Positions 37,301 through 45,180 of a stretch of 64,000 nucleotides of DNA are shown here, piece after piece. The notes beneath the pieces were generated by a model. It did no database searches and had not been told where the DNA came from. It worked only from the letters and a program-made list of their open reading frames with translations. Location: assembly GCF_029846635.1 (NCBI RefSeq), contig NZ_JARVTG010000001.1:3342501-3406500 (forward strand), written 5' to 3'. The translations under genes and the position numbers were made by a program. Source of the stretch: Pokkaliibacter sp. MBI-7 (GTDB lineage Bacteria > Pseudomonadota > Gammaproteobacteria > Pseudomonadales > Balneatricaceae). How positions within the stretch are numbered: the stretch's first letter is position 1; every line of letters begins with the position of its first letter.

Positions 37301-38596
37301 GTTGTTGTTTCTCGTTCTTCCGAGTTGGGTGTTACGGATGAGCATGGCCGTGAGCGTGAACGCTATAAGCTTCCTTATGGCGCACTGGTAAAAGTGGCTG
37401 ATGGTCAGCGTGTTGAGCCAGGTGATGTGGTTGCCAACTGGGACCCGCACACTCACCCGATCATTGCCGAGGTCGCTGGCCAGATCGAGTTCGTGGGTCT
37501 GGACGATGGTATTACTGTCAAGCGTCAGACCGACGAGCTGACTGGTCTTTCCAGTGTTGAAGTGTTGGAACCTAAAGACCGTCCAGCTGCAGGTAAGGAT
37601 ATTCGTCCCATGATCCGCCTGGTGGATGCAGGTGGTAACGAGCTGACGCTGTCCTCTGGAGCTCCAGCGCAATACTTGCTGCCAGCCAAGGCTGTGTTGA
37701 ACATCAACAACGGTTCTACCATCAAAGCGGGTGAGGTTGTAGCGCGTATTCCTCAGGAGTCGTCCGGTAACAAGGACATCACCGGTGGTCTGCCGCGTGT
37801 TGCTGACCTGTTTGAAGCACGTCGACCCAAAGAGCCTGCCATTCTGGCGGAAGTATCTGGCGTGGTGACCTTCGGTAAAGAAACCAAAGGTAAGAAGCGC
37901 TTGGTGATTACGCCGGCTGAGAGCGAGCCTTTCGAGCTGCTGATTCCAAAATGGCGTCAACTGAACGTGTTCGAAGGCGAACACGTTGAGCGCGGTGAAG
38001 TCATCGCTGATGGTCCGTCCAATCCTCACGATATCCTGCGTATTCTGGGTGTTGGTGAACTGGCGAAATACATCGTCAATGAAATTCAGGACGTTTACCG
38101 ACTGCAAGGCGTTGTGATCAACGACAAGCACATCGAAGTTATCGTTCGTCAGATGCTGCGTAAGGTAGATATCACTGATGCGGGTGATACCAATCTGATC
38201 AAAGGTGATCAGGTGGAGTACACCCAGATGCTGGAGGCTAATGAAAAGGCCGCCACTGAAGGGCGTTTCCCTGCTAAGTACGAGCGTGTTCTGCTGGGTA
38301 TCACCAAGGCGTCCCTGGCTACCGAATCGTTCATCTCTGCAGCCTCCTTCCAGGAGACTACACGAGTACTGACCGAAGCAGCTGTCACTGGTAAGAGTGA
38401 TCATCTGCGTGGTCTGAAGGAGAACGTGGTAGTAGGTCGTTTGATTCCTGCCGGTACTGGTCTGGCCTATCACAATGAGCGCAAGCGTAAGCGTGCTAAA
38501 GCTCAAATGGCTCCAGCGGCCAGCCAGGGCCCAACCGCAGAAGAAATTAGTCAGGCTCTGAGCGAAGCGCTGAAACAGCATCAGCTTGAGTCCTGA
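34352..38596 (+). CDS. rpoC: RNA polymerase beta' subunit
   Basis: 1414 residues. The N-terminal zinc ribbon [20 protein letters not shown], the catalytic NADFDGDQM, the bridge helix and trigger loop region, and the second zinc site [20 protein letters not shown] are all complete. Starts [11 protein letters not shown]. Forms the active centre with RpoB. Confidence 0.99.
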   Translation: [1414 protein letters not shown]

Positions 38597-38642
38597 GCCA
38601 GAAAAAGTTGAAGGTCAGGGTGCGCCCTTTATTGTGCGTATC

Positions 38643-38671
38643 TTGACCTTTTGACTAAGGGTGATTAAAAT
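38643..38671 (+). promoter_or_regulatory. Candidate str operon promoter
   Basis: TTGACC (38643-38648) and TAAAAT (38666-38671) are exactly 17 bp apart, about 95 bp before rpsL. The -35 lies in the right arm of an AAGGTCA/TGACCTT inverted repeat (38611-38617, 38644-38650) that may act as a weak rpoC terminator. Confidence 0.7.
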
Positions 38672-38683
38672 TTCGCCCCCTCG

Positions 38684-38708
38684 ATGACAGGCTTTTGCCT
38701 GTCATTTT
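38684..38708 (+). terminator. Hairpin with short T-run at the start of the str transcript
   Basis: ATGACAGGC and GCCTGTCAT form a perfect 9-bp stem with a TTTT loop, followed by TTTA. If the promoter just upstream is real, this structure is at the very 5' end of the rpsL message, so it may stabilise or attenuate that message; for read-through from rpoC it would terminate. Confidence 0.65.
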
Positions 38709-38765
38709 ATTGAGTGTCTGTAACATAAATTACAGACGAATGACGCCAAACTTGGAGTTTGCTGA

Positions 38766-39140
38766 ATGGCAACTATTAACCAACTGGTGCGTAAACCCCG
38801 TAAGCGCGTTGTGGACAAAAGCGACGTTCCTGCTCTGCAGGGCTGCCCGCAACGCCGTGGTGTATGTACCCGCGTTTATACCACCACCCCGAAGAAGCCT
38901 AACTCGGCTCTGCGTAAGGTGTGCCGTGTTCGTTTGACCAACGGCTTCGAAGTGACTTCCTACATCGGTGGTGAAGGCCACAACCTGCAGGAGCACTCGG
39001 TAGTACTGATCCGTGGCGGTCGTGTAAAAGACTTGCCAGGTGTGCGTTACCACACTGTTCGCGGTGCACTGGATACTTCTGGTGTTAACAACCGTAAACA
39101 GGGTCGTTCCAAGTACGGTACCAAGCGTCCTAAGTCTTAA
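38766..39140 (+). CDS. rpsL: 30S ribosomal protein S12
   Basis: 124 residues. Decoding-centre protein; TTPKKPNSALRKVCRVRL carries the lysine at position 43 whose change gives streptomycin resistance, here wild-type. First gene of rpsL-rpsG-fusA-tufA, preceded by TTGGAG. Confidence 0.98.
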   Translation: MATINQLVRKPRKRVVDKSDVPALQGCPQRRGVCTRVYTTTPKKPNSALRKVCRVRLTNGFEVTSYIGGEGHNLQEHSVVLIRGGRVKDLPGVRYHTVRGALDTSGVNNRKQGRSKYGTKRPKS

Positions 39141-39155
39141 TTGCTTAGCACGGTA

Positions 39156-39263
39156 GTGGCACTCTCTGCCACGGGACTGTAACAGAACATCTTTATATTC
39201 CTTTGCCTTGTTGCAAAGGGTGATTACTGGATAAGAGTAAGGTCAGGCCAAAGTTGGTCCTGA
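39156..39263 (+). promoter_or_regulatory. Structured rpsL-rpsG spacer, candidate S7 autoregulatory RNA
   Basis: Three hairpins lie in the 146-bp spacer: GTGGCA/TGCCAC (39156-39172), CCTTTGC/GCAAAGG (39200-39219), and TCAGGCCA with TGGTCCTGA (39243-39263, one bulge). In E. coli the equivalent spacer is bound by S7 to repress translation of the distal cistrons. The structures here are seen directly; S7 binding is an inference. Confidence 0.5.
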
Positions 39264-39286
39264 GCTCCCCTGAAGAAGGACTTATC

Positions 39287-39757
39287 ATGCCAAGAAGACG
39301 CGTAGCGGCTAAACGTGAAGCGCTGCCGGATCCCAAGTTCGGAAGCCTGACATTGGCCAAATTTATCAACCACTTGATGATCAGTGGTAAGAAATCTGTA
39401 GCAGAGCGTATTGTTTACGGCGCTCTGAATCGTATCGGTGAGCGTACCGGTAACGATGCTTTGGAAACCTTCACCAAAGCCCTTGAATCGATCCAGCCTC
39501 TGGTTGAGGTTAAATCACGCCGCGTAGGTGGTGCTACCTATCAGGTTCCGGTTGAAGTGCGTCCTAATCGTCGTGCGGCCCTGGCCATGCGTTGGTTGGT
39601 AGATGCTGCCCGTAACCGCAGCGACAAGTCTATGGCCATGCGTCTTGCCAACGAAATCTTAGATGCTGCTGATGGTAAAGGTGCAGCGGTTAAGAAGCGT
39701 GAAGACGTGCACCGTATGGCAGAAGCCAACAAAGCCTTCTCTCACTACCGCTTCTAA
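39287..39757 (+). CDS. rpsG: 30S ribosomal protein S7
   Basis: 156 residues from the ATG at 39287 (MPRRRVAAKR), preceded by GAAGGA. Primary binder of the 16S 3' domain and, in E. coli, the translational repressor of this operon. An in-frame GTG 33 bp upstream is not conserved. RYRF-type tail (SHYRF). Confidence 0.98.
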   Translation: MPRRRVAAKREALPDPKFGSLTLAKFINHLMISGKKSVAERIVYGALNRIGERTGNDALETFTKALESIQPLVEVKSRRVGGATYQVPVEVRPNRRAALAMRWLVDAARNRSDKSMAMRLANEILDAADGKGAAVKKREDVHRMAEANKAFSHYRF

Positions 39758-39775
39758 TCAGCAGAGGACTGAGCC

Positions 39776-41866
39776 GTGGCACGTAAAACCCCCATTAAGC
39801 GTTACCGTAACATCGGTATCTGCGCCCACGTGGACGCGGGTAAAACCACGACTACCGAACGCGTTCTGTTCTACACAGGTGTCTCTCACAAGATCGGTGA
39901 GGTACATGATGGCGCTGCGACCATGGACTGGATGGAGCAGGAACAGGAGCGTGGTATCACCATCACTTCTGCTGCTACCACCTGTTTCTGGAAGGGCATG
40001 AACCAGCAGTTCGATGAACACCGTATCAACATCATCGATACCCCCGGACACGTTGACTTCACTATCGAAGTAGAACGTTCTCTGCGTGTATTGGATGGTG
40101 CTGTAGTTGTACTGTGTGCATCTTCTGGTGTTCAGCCTCAGACTGAAACTGTATGGCGTCAGGCTAACAAGTACGAAGTTCCCCGTATGGTGTTCGTCAA
40201 CAAGATGGACCGTGCTGGTGCAAACTTCTACAACGTTGTTGCGCAGATGAAAGCTCGTCTGGGTACTACTCCAGTACCTATCCAGATCCCAATCGGTGCT
40301 GAAGACAGCTTCAAAGGTGTCGTCGACCTGCTTCGCATGAAAGCTATCATGTGGAATGAGGCCGATCAGGGCATGACTTACGAGCTGGAAGATATTCCTG
40401 CTGAGCTGCAAGACAAAGCTGAAGAGCTGCGTGAGCACATGGTCGAAGCTGCCGCTGAAGCCACCGAAGAGCTGATGAACAAGTACCTGGAAGAAGGCGA
40501 ACTGACCATTGAGGAAATCAAGGCCGGTCTGCGTGCTCGTACTCTGAGCAACGAAATTGTTCTGACCATCTGTGGTTCTGCATTCAAGAACAAAGGTGTT
40601 CAGGCAATGCTGGATTGCGTGGTCGAGTATCTGCCTTCTCCGATCGACATTCCTCCAGTGGAAGGTACTCTGGAAGATGGCGAGACCAAGGCTACCCGTG
40701 AAGCTGACGACAATGCTCCTTTCTCTGCACTGGCGTTCAAAATTGCGACCGACCCCTTCGTTGGTACTCTGACATTTGTCCGTGTTTACTCAGGTCACAT
40801 CAACTCCGGTGATCAGGTAATCAACTCGGTCAAGCTGAAGAAAGAGCGCATCGGCCGTATGGTTCAGATGCACGCTAACACCCGTGAAGAAATCAAAGAA
40901 GTACTGGCTGGTGACATCGGTGCCCTGATCGGCATGAAAGATGTAACTACCGGAGATACTCTTTGCGACCTCAATAACGTCATCGTTCTTGAGCGTATGG
41001 AGTTCCCCGAGCCTGTTATTTCCGTAGCCGTGGAGCCAAAGTCCAAGGCAGACCAGGAGAAGATGGGTGTTGCCCTAGGCAAGCTGGCTCAGGAAGATCC
41101 GTCATTCCGTGTGGAAACTGACGAAGAGTCTGGTCAGACCATCATCTCTGGTATGGGTGAGCTTCACCTGGACATTATCGTTGACCGTATGCGTCGCGAG
41201 TTCAAAGTTGAAGCGAACATCGGTAAGCCACAGGTAGCTTACCGTGAGAAAATCCGCTCAGCGGTCAACGCAAACCACAAGTTTGTGCGTCAGTCCGGTG
41301 GTCGCGGTCAGTATGGTCACGTTGTTATCGAGTTCATGCCTTCTGATGAAGAAGGTCTGGAATTCATCAACGAAGTCGTGGGTGGTGCGATTCCTAAGGA
41401 ATACATCCCTGCCATTCAGAAGGGCGTTGAAGAGCAGATGAAGAACGGTGTTATCGCCGGCTATCCTCTGATCGGTCTCAAGGCTCGCCTGTATGACGGT
41501 TCCTTCCACGAGGTTGACTCTAACGAAATGGCGTTCAAGATTGCCGCTTCTCAGGCTCTGAAAGAGTATGCGAAGAAGGCTAATCCTTGCCTGCTCGAAC
41601 CTATGATGCAGGTGGAAGTTGTAACGCCTGAAGACTACATGGGCGACGTAATGGGTGACCTGAACCGTCGTCGTGGTCTGATCCAAGGTATGGACGACAC
41701 CGTTTCTGGCAAAGTCATCCGTGCTGAAGTACCATTGGGCGAAATGTTCGGTTACGCAACCGATCTGCGCTCAGCTACTCAGGGTCGTGCGACTTACTCC
41801 ATGGAATTCGCACGCTATGCTGAAGCACCCAACAATATCGCTGAAGCAGTTATCAAACAGTCTTAA
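39776..41866 (+). CDS. fusA: Elongation factor G
   Basis: 696-residue translocase GTPase. GTP-binding motifs AHVDAGKTTTTERVLF, DTPGHVDF and NKMDRAGAN are complete; domains II-V follow. GTG start at 39776, preceded by AGAGGA, giving MARKTPIKRYRN. 18 bp after rpsG. Confidence 0.98.
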   Translation: MARKTPIKRYRNIGICAHVDAGKTTTTERVLFYTGVSHKIGEVHDGAATMDWMEQEQERGITITSAATTCFWKGMNQQFDEHRINIIDTPGHVDFTIEVERSLRVLDGAVVVLCASSGVQPQTETVWRQANKYEVPRMVFVNKMDRAGANFYNVVAQMKARLGTTPVPIQIPIGAEDSFKGVVDLLRMKAIMWNEADQGMTYELEDIPAELQDKAEELREHMVEAAAEATEELMNKYLEEGELTIEEIKAGLRARTLSNEIVLTICGSAFKNKGVQAMLDCVVEYLPSPIDIPPVEGTLEDGETKATREADDNAPFSALAFKIATDPFVGTLTFVRVYSGHINSGDQVINSVKLKKERIGRMVQMHANTREEIKEVLAGDIGALIGMKDVTTGDTLCDLNNVIVLERMEFPEPVISVAVEPKSKADQEKMGVALGKLAQEDPSFRVETDEESGQTIISGMGELHLDIIVDRMRREFKVEANIGKPQVAYREKIRSAVNANHKFVRQSGGRGQYGHVVIEFMPSDEEGLEFINEVVGGAIPKEYIPAIQKGVEEQMKNGVIAGYPLIGLKARLYDGSFHEVDSNEMAFKIAASQALKEYAKKANPCLLEPMMQVEVVTPEDYMGDVMGDLNRRRGLIQGMDDTVSGKVIRAEVPLGEMFGYATDLRSATQGRATYSMEFARYAEAPNNIAEAVIKQS

Positions 41867-41894
41867 TGACCTCGTTACGTAAGTAGGTGTAAGA

Positions 41895-43088
41895 ATGGCT
41901 AAAGAAAAATTTGAACGGAGTAAACCCCACGTTAACGTAGGTACCATCGGCCACGTTGACCATGGTAAAACTACTCTGACCGCTGCACTGACCAAAGTGT
42001 GTGCTGAAACTTGGGGTGGATCTGTTAAAGCGTTTGATCAGATCGACGCTGCACCTGAAGAGCGTGCTCGTGGTATCACCATTTCTACTGCTCACGTAGA
42101 GTACCAGTCAACTGTACGTCACTACGCTCACGTTGACTGCCCAGGACACGCTGACTACGTTAAGAACATGATCACTGGTGCTGCTCAGATGGACGGCGCT
42201 ATCCTGGTTTGCTCCGCTGCTGACGGCCCCATGCCTCAGACTCGTGAGCACATCCTGCTGTCTCGTCAGGTAGGTGTTCCTTACATCGTTGTGTTCCTGA
42301 ACAAAGCCGACATGGTCGACGATGCTGAGCTGCTGGAACTGGTTGAAATGGAAGTGCGTGATCTGCTGAGCACTTACGACTTCCCAGGTGACGACACTCC
42401 TATCGTTATCGGTTCAGCTCTGATGGCTCTGAACGGCCAAGACGACAACGAAATGGGCGTTACCGCTGTTCGTAAGCTGGTTGAGACTCTGGATTCTTAC
42501 ATCCCTGAGCCTGAGCGTGCTATCGACAAGCCCTTCCTGATGCCTATCGAAGACGTATTCTCTATCTCTGGCCGTGGTACTGTAGTAACTGGTCGTGTAG
42601 AGAGCGGTATCTGCCGCGTTGGTGAAGAAGTCGAGATCGTTGGTATTCACGCTACCACCAAAACCACCGTTACTGGTGTTGAAATGTTCCGTAAGCTGCT
42701 GGACGAAGGTCGTGCAGGCGAGAACATCGGTGCTCTGCTGCGTGGTACCAAGCGTGACGACGTAGAGCGTGGTCAGGTTCTGGCTAAGCCAGGCGCGATC
42801 AAGCCTCACACCAAGTTCGAGTCAGAAGTTTACGTTCTGAGCAAAGAAGAAGGTGGTCGTCATACCCCATTCTTCAAAGGCTACCGTCCTCAGTTCTACT
42901 TCCGTACTACTGACGTGACTGGTTCTTGCGAACTGCCAGAAGGTGTTGAAATGGTTATGCCAGGCGACAACGTTGCTCTGAGCGTAACTCTGATCAACCC
43001 AATCGCTATGGACGAAGGTCTGCGCTTCGCTATCCGTGAAGGCGGCCGTACCGTAGGTGCTGGTGTTGTTGCTAAGATCATCGAGTAA
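41895..43088 (+). CDS. tufA: Elongation factor Tu
   Basis: 397-residue GTPase that brings aminoacyl-tRNA to the ribosome. GHVDHGKTTLTAAL, DCPGHADYVKNMITGAAQMD and NKADMVDD are intact, and domains II and III are complete. The only tuf gene in the window: the usual tufB place before tRNA-Trp is empty. Followed by a strong terminator instead of rpsJ. Confidence 0.98.
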   Translation: MAKEKFERSKPHVNVGTIGHVDHGKTTLTAALTKVCAETWGGSVKAFDQIDAAPEERARGITISTAHVEYQSTVRHYAHVDCPGHADYVKNMITGAAQMDGAILVCSAADGPMPQTREHILLSRQVGVPYIVVFLNKADMVDDAELLELVEMEVRDLLSTYDFPGDDTPIVIGSALMALNGQDDNEMGVTAVRKLVETLDSYIPEPERAIDKPFLMPIEDVFSISGRGTVVTGRVESGICRVGEEVEIVGIHATTKTTVTGVEMFRKLLDEGRAGENIGALLRGTKRDDVERGQVLAKPGAIKPHTKFESEVYVLSKEEGGRHTPFFKGYRPQFYFRTTDVTGSCELPEGVEMVMPGDNVALSVTLINPIAMDEGLRFAIREGGRTVGAGVVAKIIE

Positions 43089-43105
43089 TACTCGCTGCTC
43101 TTAAA

Positions 43106-43133
43106 GAAAAAGGCTCCTTCGGGAGCCTTTTTT
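43106..43133 (+). terminator. tufA terminator
   Basis: AAAGGCTCC and GGAGCCTTT close a TTCG tetraloop, followed by six T in total. Ends the str operon. Confidence 0.95.
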
Positions 43134-43205
43134 GTTGGTTAGCATTAAGAGATGAATGAGCGGTTGTTTGCGAACGTGGCGATTGCTTTGTTCATGAATA
43201 AAAGT

Positions 43206-43289
43206 AGCTTGGAGCTTGGAGCTTGGAGCTTGGAGCTTGGAGCTTGGAGCTTGGAGCTTGGAGCTTGGAGCTTGGAGCTTGGAGCTTGG
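43206..43289. repeat. Perfect heptanucleotide tandem array, 12 x AGCTTGG
   Basis: Twelve exact head-to-tail copies of AGCTTGG (84 bp), starting at 43206 and spaced by exactly 7 bp, with no variant unit. It lies 73 bp after the tufA terminator and 37 bp after the stop codon of the minus-strand GIY-YIG gene. Because the unit is 7 bp, it encodes a repeated heptapeptide in any open frame and each copy-number change shifts frame, but no credible gene crosses it. Probably a slippage-prone VNTR. Confidence 0.97.
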
Positions 43290-43326
43290 GGAGGGGGTGA
43301 GGCATCCTTGCCTCGTTTGTTAGTGC

Positions 43327-44454
43327 TTAGCGGCCGTTGCGGCGCTTTCGTAAGGTAAGCCGGCTATCTTTTTCTCTTGCTGCGATATTGGCCAGGATGG
43401 CATCCATCTCTGATTTCTCAGCTTCTATTCTGGCCAGTCGTTCGCTCTCGCGAGCTTCACGCTCTTTGGCTAACGCTTCCCTTATACGTTTTTCTTTGAC
43501 TGAAGAGCGTGCTCGACCTGTTGGTAGAGTGTCCCCCGTCGTAGGAGAGGAAGAGGTTGCTGTGGTCGCAGGTGCAGCTTTTTTTAACGTGGTCAGAACG
43601 GAGCTGTCCAGTCCATCATTGAGGCTACTCCGGTCGATAATAGCGTCCTGTTTGGCGCGGCTGACCGTAGCGGTGGCGGCTGCCTTCTTGCTACCACGTT
43701 TTGGGCTGGATTGCTGAACTCGCAATGCCGCAATGGTCGCTGCCAGATTCGAGTTGCGCAGCACCTGTGCCTTATCCTCTGCGGCCATTTCCGGCTCGAC
43801 AGATGGTGACGGGGCGTTCTGCTCGTCGGCAATAGCCAGCAGTTGCTGTGCAATATTCAGCACTGCTGATGCTCTGGCCTGATCGGGTAGTTGTGCTGCA
43901 GTCTGTGCCAGCAGATCGGCTAAAGAACCGCTCAGCTGCGGATGTTCAGCGTTCTGAGTTTCAACTAGAGCCGTATCGTCATGGGTGGTCTCAGCAGTGG
44001 CTTCAATCGCAGCTTGGGAAGAAGGAGTGACCACCTCCGTGCATGGGGCGCGACTATCTTCAGCATCAGAATCATCTACGACGGACGAAGCAATAGGTGC
44101 TGTACGGTTCTGCATGCTGGCGCGGGCTGCCAGAATTTCTTCCTGCAATTCCAGCTGAGCAGCAGGAATGACCACTTTGGCAGTAGAGAATTTATAGCCT
44201 TTCAGCGAGCGTGCACGAGACTCAATGGTGTAATACAGCTCAAGTTCCTGCTGCTCCTCACGGGTTTCAGCAAAGTCGATTTCCTCGACTTCGAAGCTGA
44301 CTTCTCCGTGCGCACGAATATCCTCATACAGAGGAAAATCCATCCCTGCTTCAGCGGCTTTCACATACTCCTGCCAACGGGAATAGATGTCCCCTTTGGT
44401 AGAGCCAATGTAGGTCTGTTGTGTCTTGGTATTGGTAATCTTGAAGATTATCAC
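43327..44454 (-). CDS. GIY-YIG endonuclease-domain protein with low-complexity tail
   Basis: 375 residues. The N-terminal domain (1-about 95) resembles GIY-YIG nucleases: IIFKITN in place of the GIY strand, YIG at 15-17, Arg26, and ELELYY (70-75) providing the probable metal-binding Glu. Residues about 100-300 are Ala/Ser/Thr-rich without recognisable domains; about 310-375 form a highly charged helix (KEREARESERLARIEAEK) ending in a basic RKRRNGR. A GTG start at 44454 follows AAAGG. The tail could bind DNA or a partner. Family of the tail and biological role are unknown; it stands alone in an accessory spot after tufA. Confidence 0.75.
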   Translation of the reverse strand: MIIFKITNTKTQQTYIGSTKGDIYSRWQEYVKAAEAGMDFPLYEDIRAHGEVSFEVEEIDFAETREEQQELELYYTIESRARSLKGYKFSTAKVVIPAAQLELQEEILAARASMQNRTAPIASSVVDDSDAEDSRAPCTEVVTPSSQAAIEATAETTHDDTALVETQNAEHPQLSGSLADLLAQTAAQLPDQARASAVLNIAQQLLAIADEQNAPSPSVEPEMAAEDKAQVLRNSNLAATIAALRVQQSSPKRGSKKAAATATVSRAKQDAIIDRSSLNDGLDSSVLTTLKKAAPATTATSSSPTTGDTLPTGRARSSVKEKRIREALAKEREARESERLARIEAEKSEMDAILANIAAREKDSRLTLRKRRNGR

Positions 44455-44742
44455 GTGGACAACCTTTCAGTGGTGCGGTGAATTTGTCATGAGTCTGCTC
44501 CTGTGGCCGAAACCGGGCGCGCAAAGACCCTGGACGAACTGTCACTATCCATTATAGGAGAGGTGAAAGCAGTTATCCGCAGGAGGAGACTCTAGGGTAG
44601 GGGCGCCATTATACAGGCATGGGCAGATGATGAAAGAATTGACATTTTGAACTCATGCATCTTTGAGAGGGGGTAACAGTGTGAAACAGTCTGAGCTGAG
44701 CGGAAATGCCTGATTTTACTAGCCTGTGCCATACTCCCTCTT

Positions 44743-44828
44743 GCACATTCGGTTGTCAGCGAATGTGCCACTTTGCTCTCAATCTCAACCCATCTTTCAG
44801 GCAGGTAGCTTACCTGCCTTATTTTTTA
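44743..44828 (+). ncRNA. Candidate small RNA with intrinsic terminator
   Basis: GCACATTCG (44743-44751) pairs perfectly with CGAATGTGC (44760-44768) over an 8-nt loop; about 30 unpaired pyrimidine-rich bases follow, then AGGCAGGTA/TACCTGCCT (44799-44819, 9 bp, loop GCT) and TTATTTTTTA. No gene ends upstream on this strand, so the terminator has no evident protein-coding client. A TTGACA at 44639 has no good -10, so the promoter and 5' end are unknown. Confidence 0.45.
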
Positions 44829-44962
44829 TCACGTCAAGCGCTGTCGTCATCTCATCTCACTGTTGCTACTGGTCCGGTTTTTGGTCTGGCGGCGGTTAAC
44901 AGGTCATATAGCTAATGGCTCTAAGTTAGAGCAAAGCAGTTTAGCGCTCTCGGTGAATATTA

Positions 44963-44990
44963 TTGACATCAAACAGGTGGAATATAGACT
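44963..44990 (+). promoter_or_regulatory. Candidate metNIQ promoter
   Basis: Consensus TTGACA (44963-44968), 16-bp spacer, TAGACT (44985-44990). This leaves a leader of about 180 nt before metN that includes a small hairpin with GAGCC arms. Confidence 0.55.
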
Positions 44991-45180
44991 ACCTGCCTAT
45001 TACTTTACGCGCTGATTTGTACTTCGGCTTGCGGGCGCGTTAGTAAGGCTCTTGAGAGCCTTGCTAAGAAATACGCTAAAAGAAGGGTTTAGGCCGTTAT
45101 TCCCGCCTTTGATCCGTTCTGTTAGCTCAGGATGGTTGCCTGCCAACCATCGCTATCCGCAAGTCATATTTGGATATGCG

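Larger units (their letters stand above)
44455..45180. other. Non-coding stretch between the GIY-YIG gene and metN
   Basis: 726 bp with no credible coding sequence. It contains a two-hairpin unit with a T-rich tail (44743-44828), the candidate metN promoter (44963-44990), and an AAGGCTC/GAGCCTT hairpin at about 45047-45064. No SAM riboswitch motif and no clear MetJ box were seen. Confidence 0.7.

Noticed and set aside
36272..38581. 769-codon open frame antisense to rpoC
   Set aside because: Shadow of strong codon bias in rpoC; no domain, no ribosome-binding site.
43206..43289. CRISPR-like repeat
   Set aside because: Units are 7 bp with no spacers and there are no cas genes.
43152..43358. 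Open frame across the heptamer array encoding repeated SLELGAW peptides
   Set aside because: No ribosome-binding site, no homology apart from the repeat itself, and 7-bp units generate such peptides automatically.
44706..44915. 69-codon open frame over the candidate small RNA
   Set aside because: No ribosome-binding site, odd composition, and it covers the hairpins and terminator.
44829..45180. SAM riboswitch or MetJ operator before metN
   Set aside because: No S-box core and no tandem AGACGTCT-like boxes seen; only a simple hairpin.
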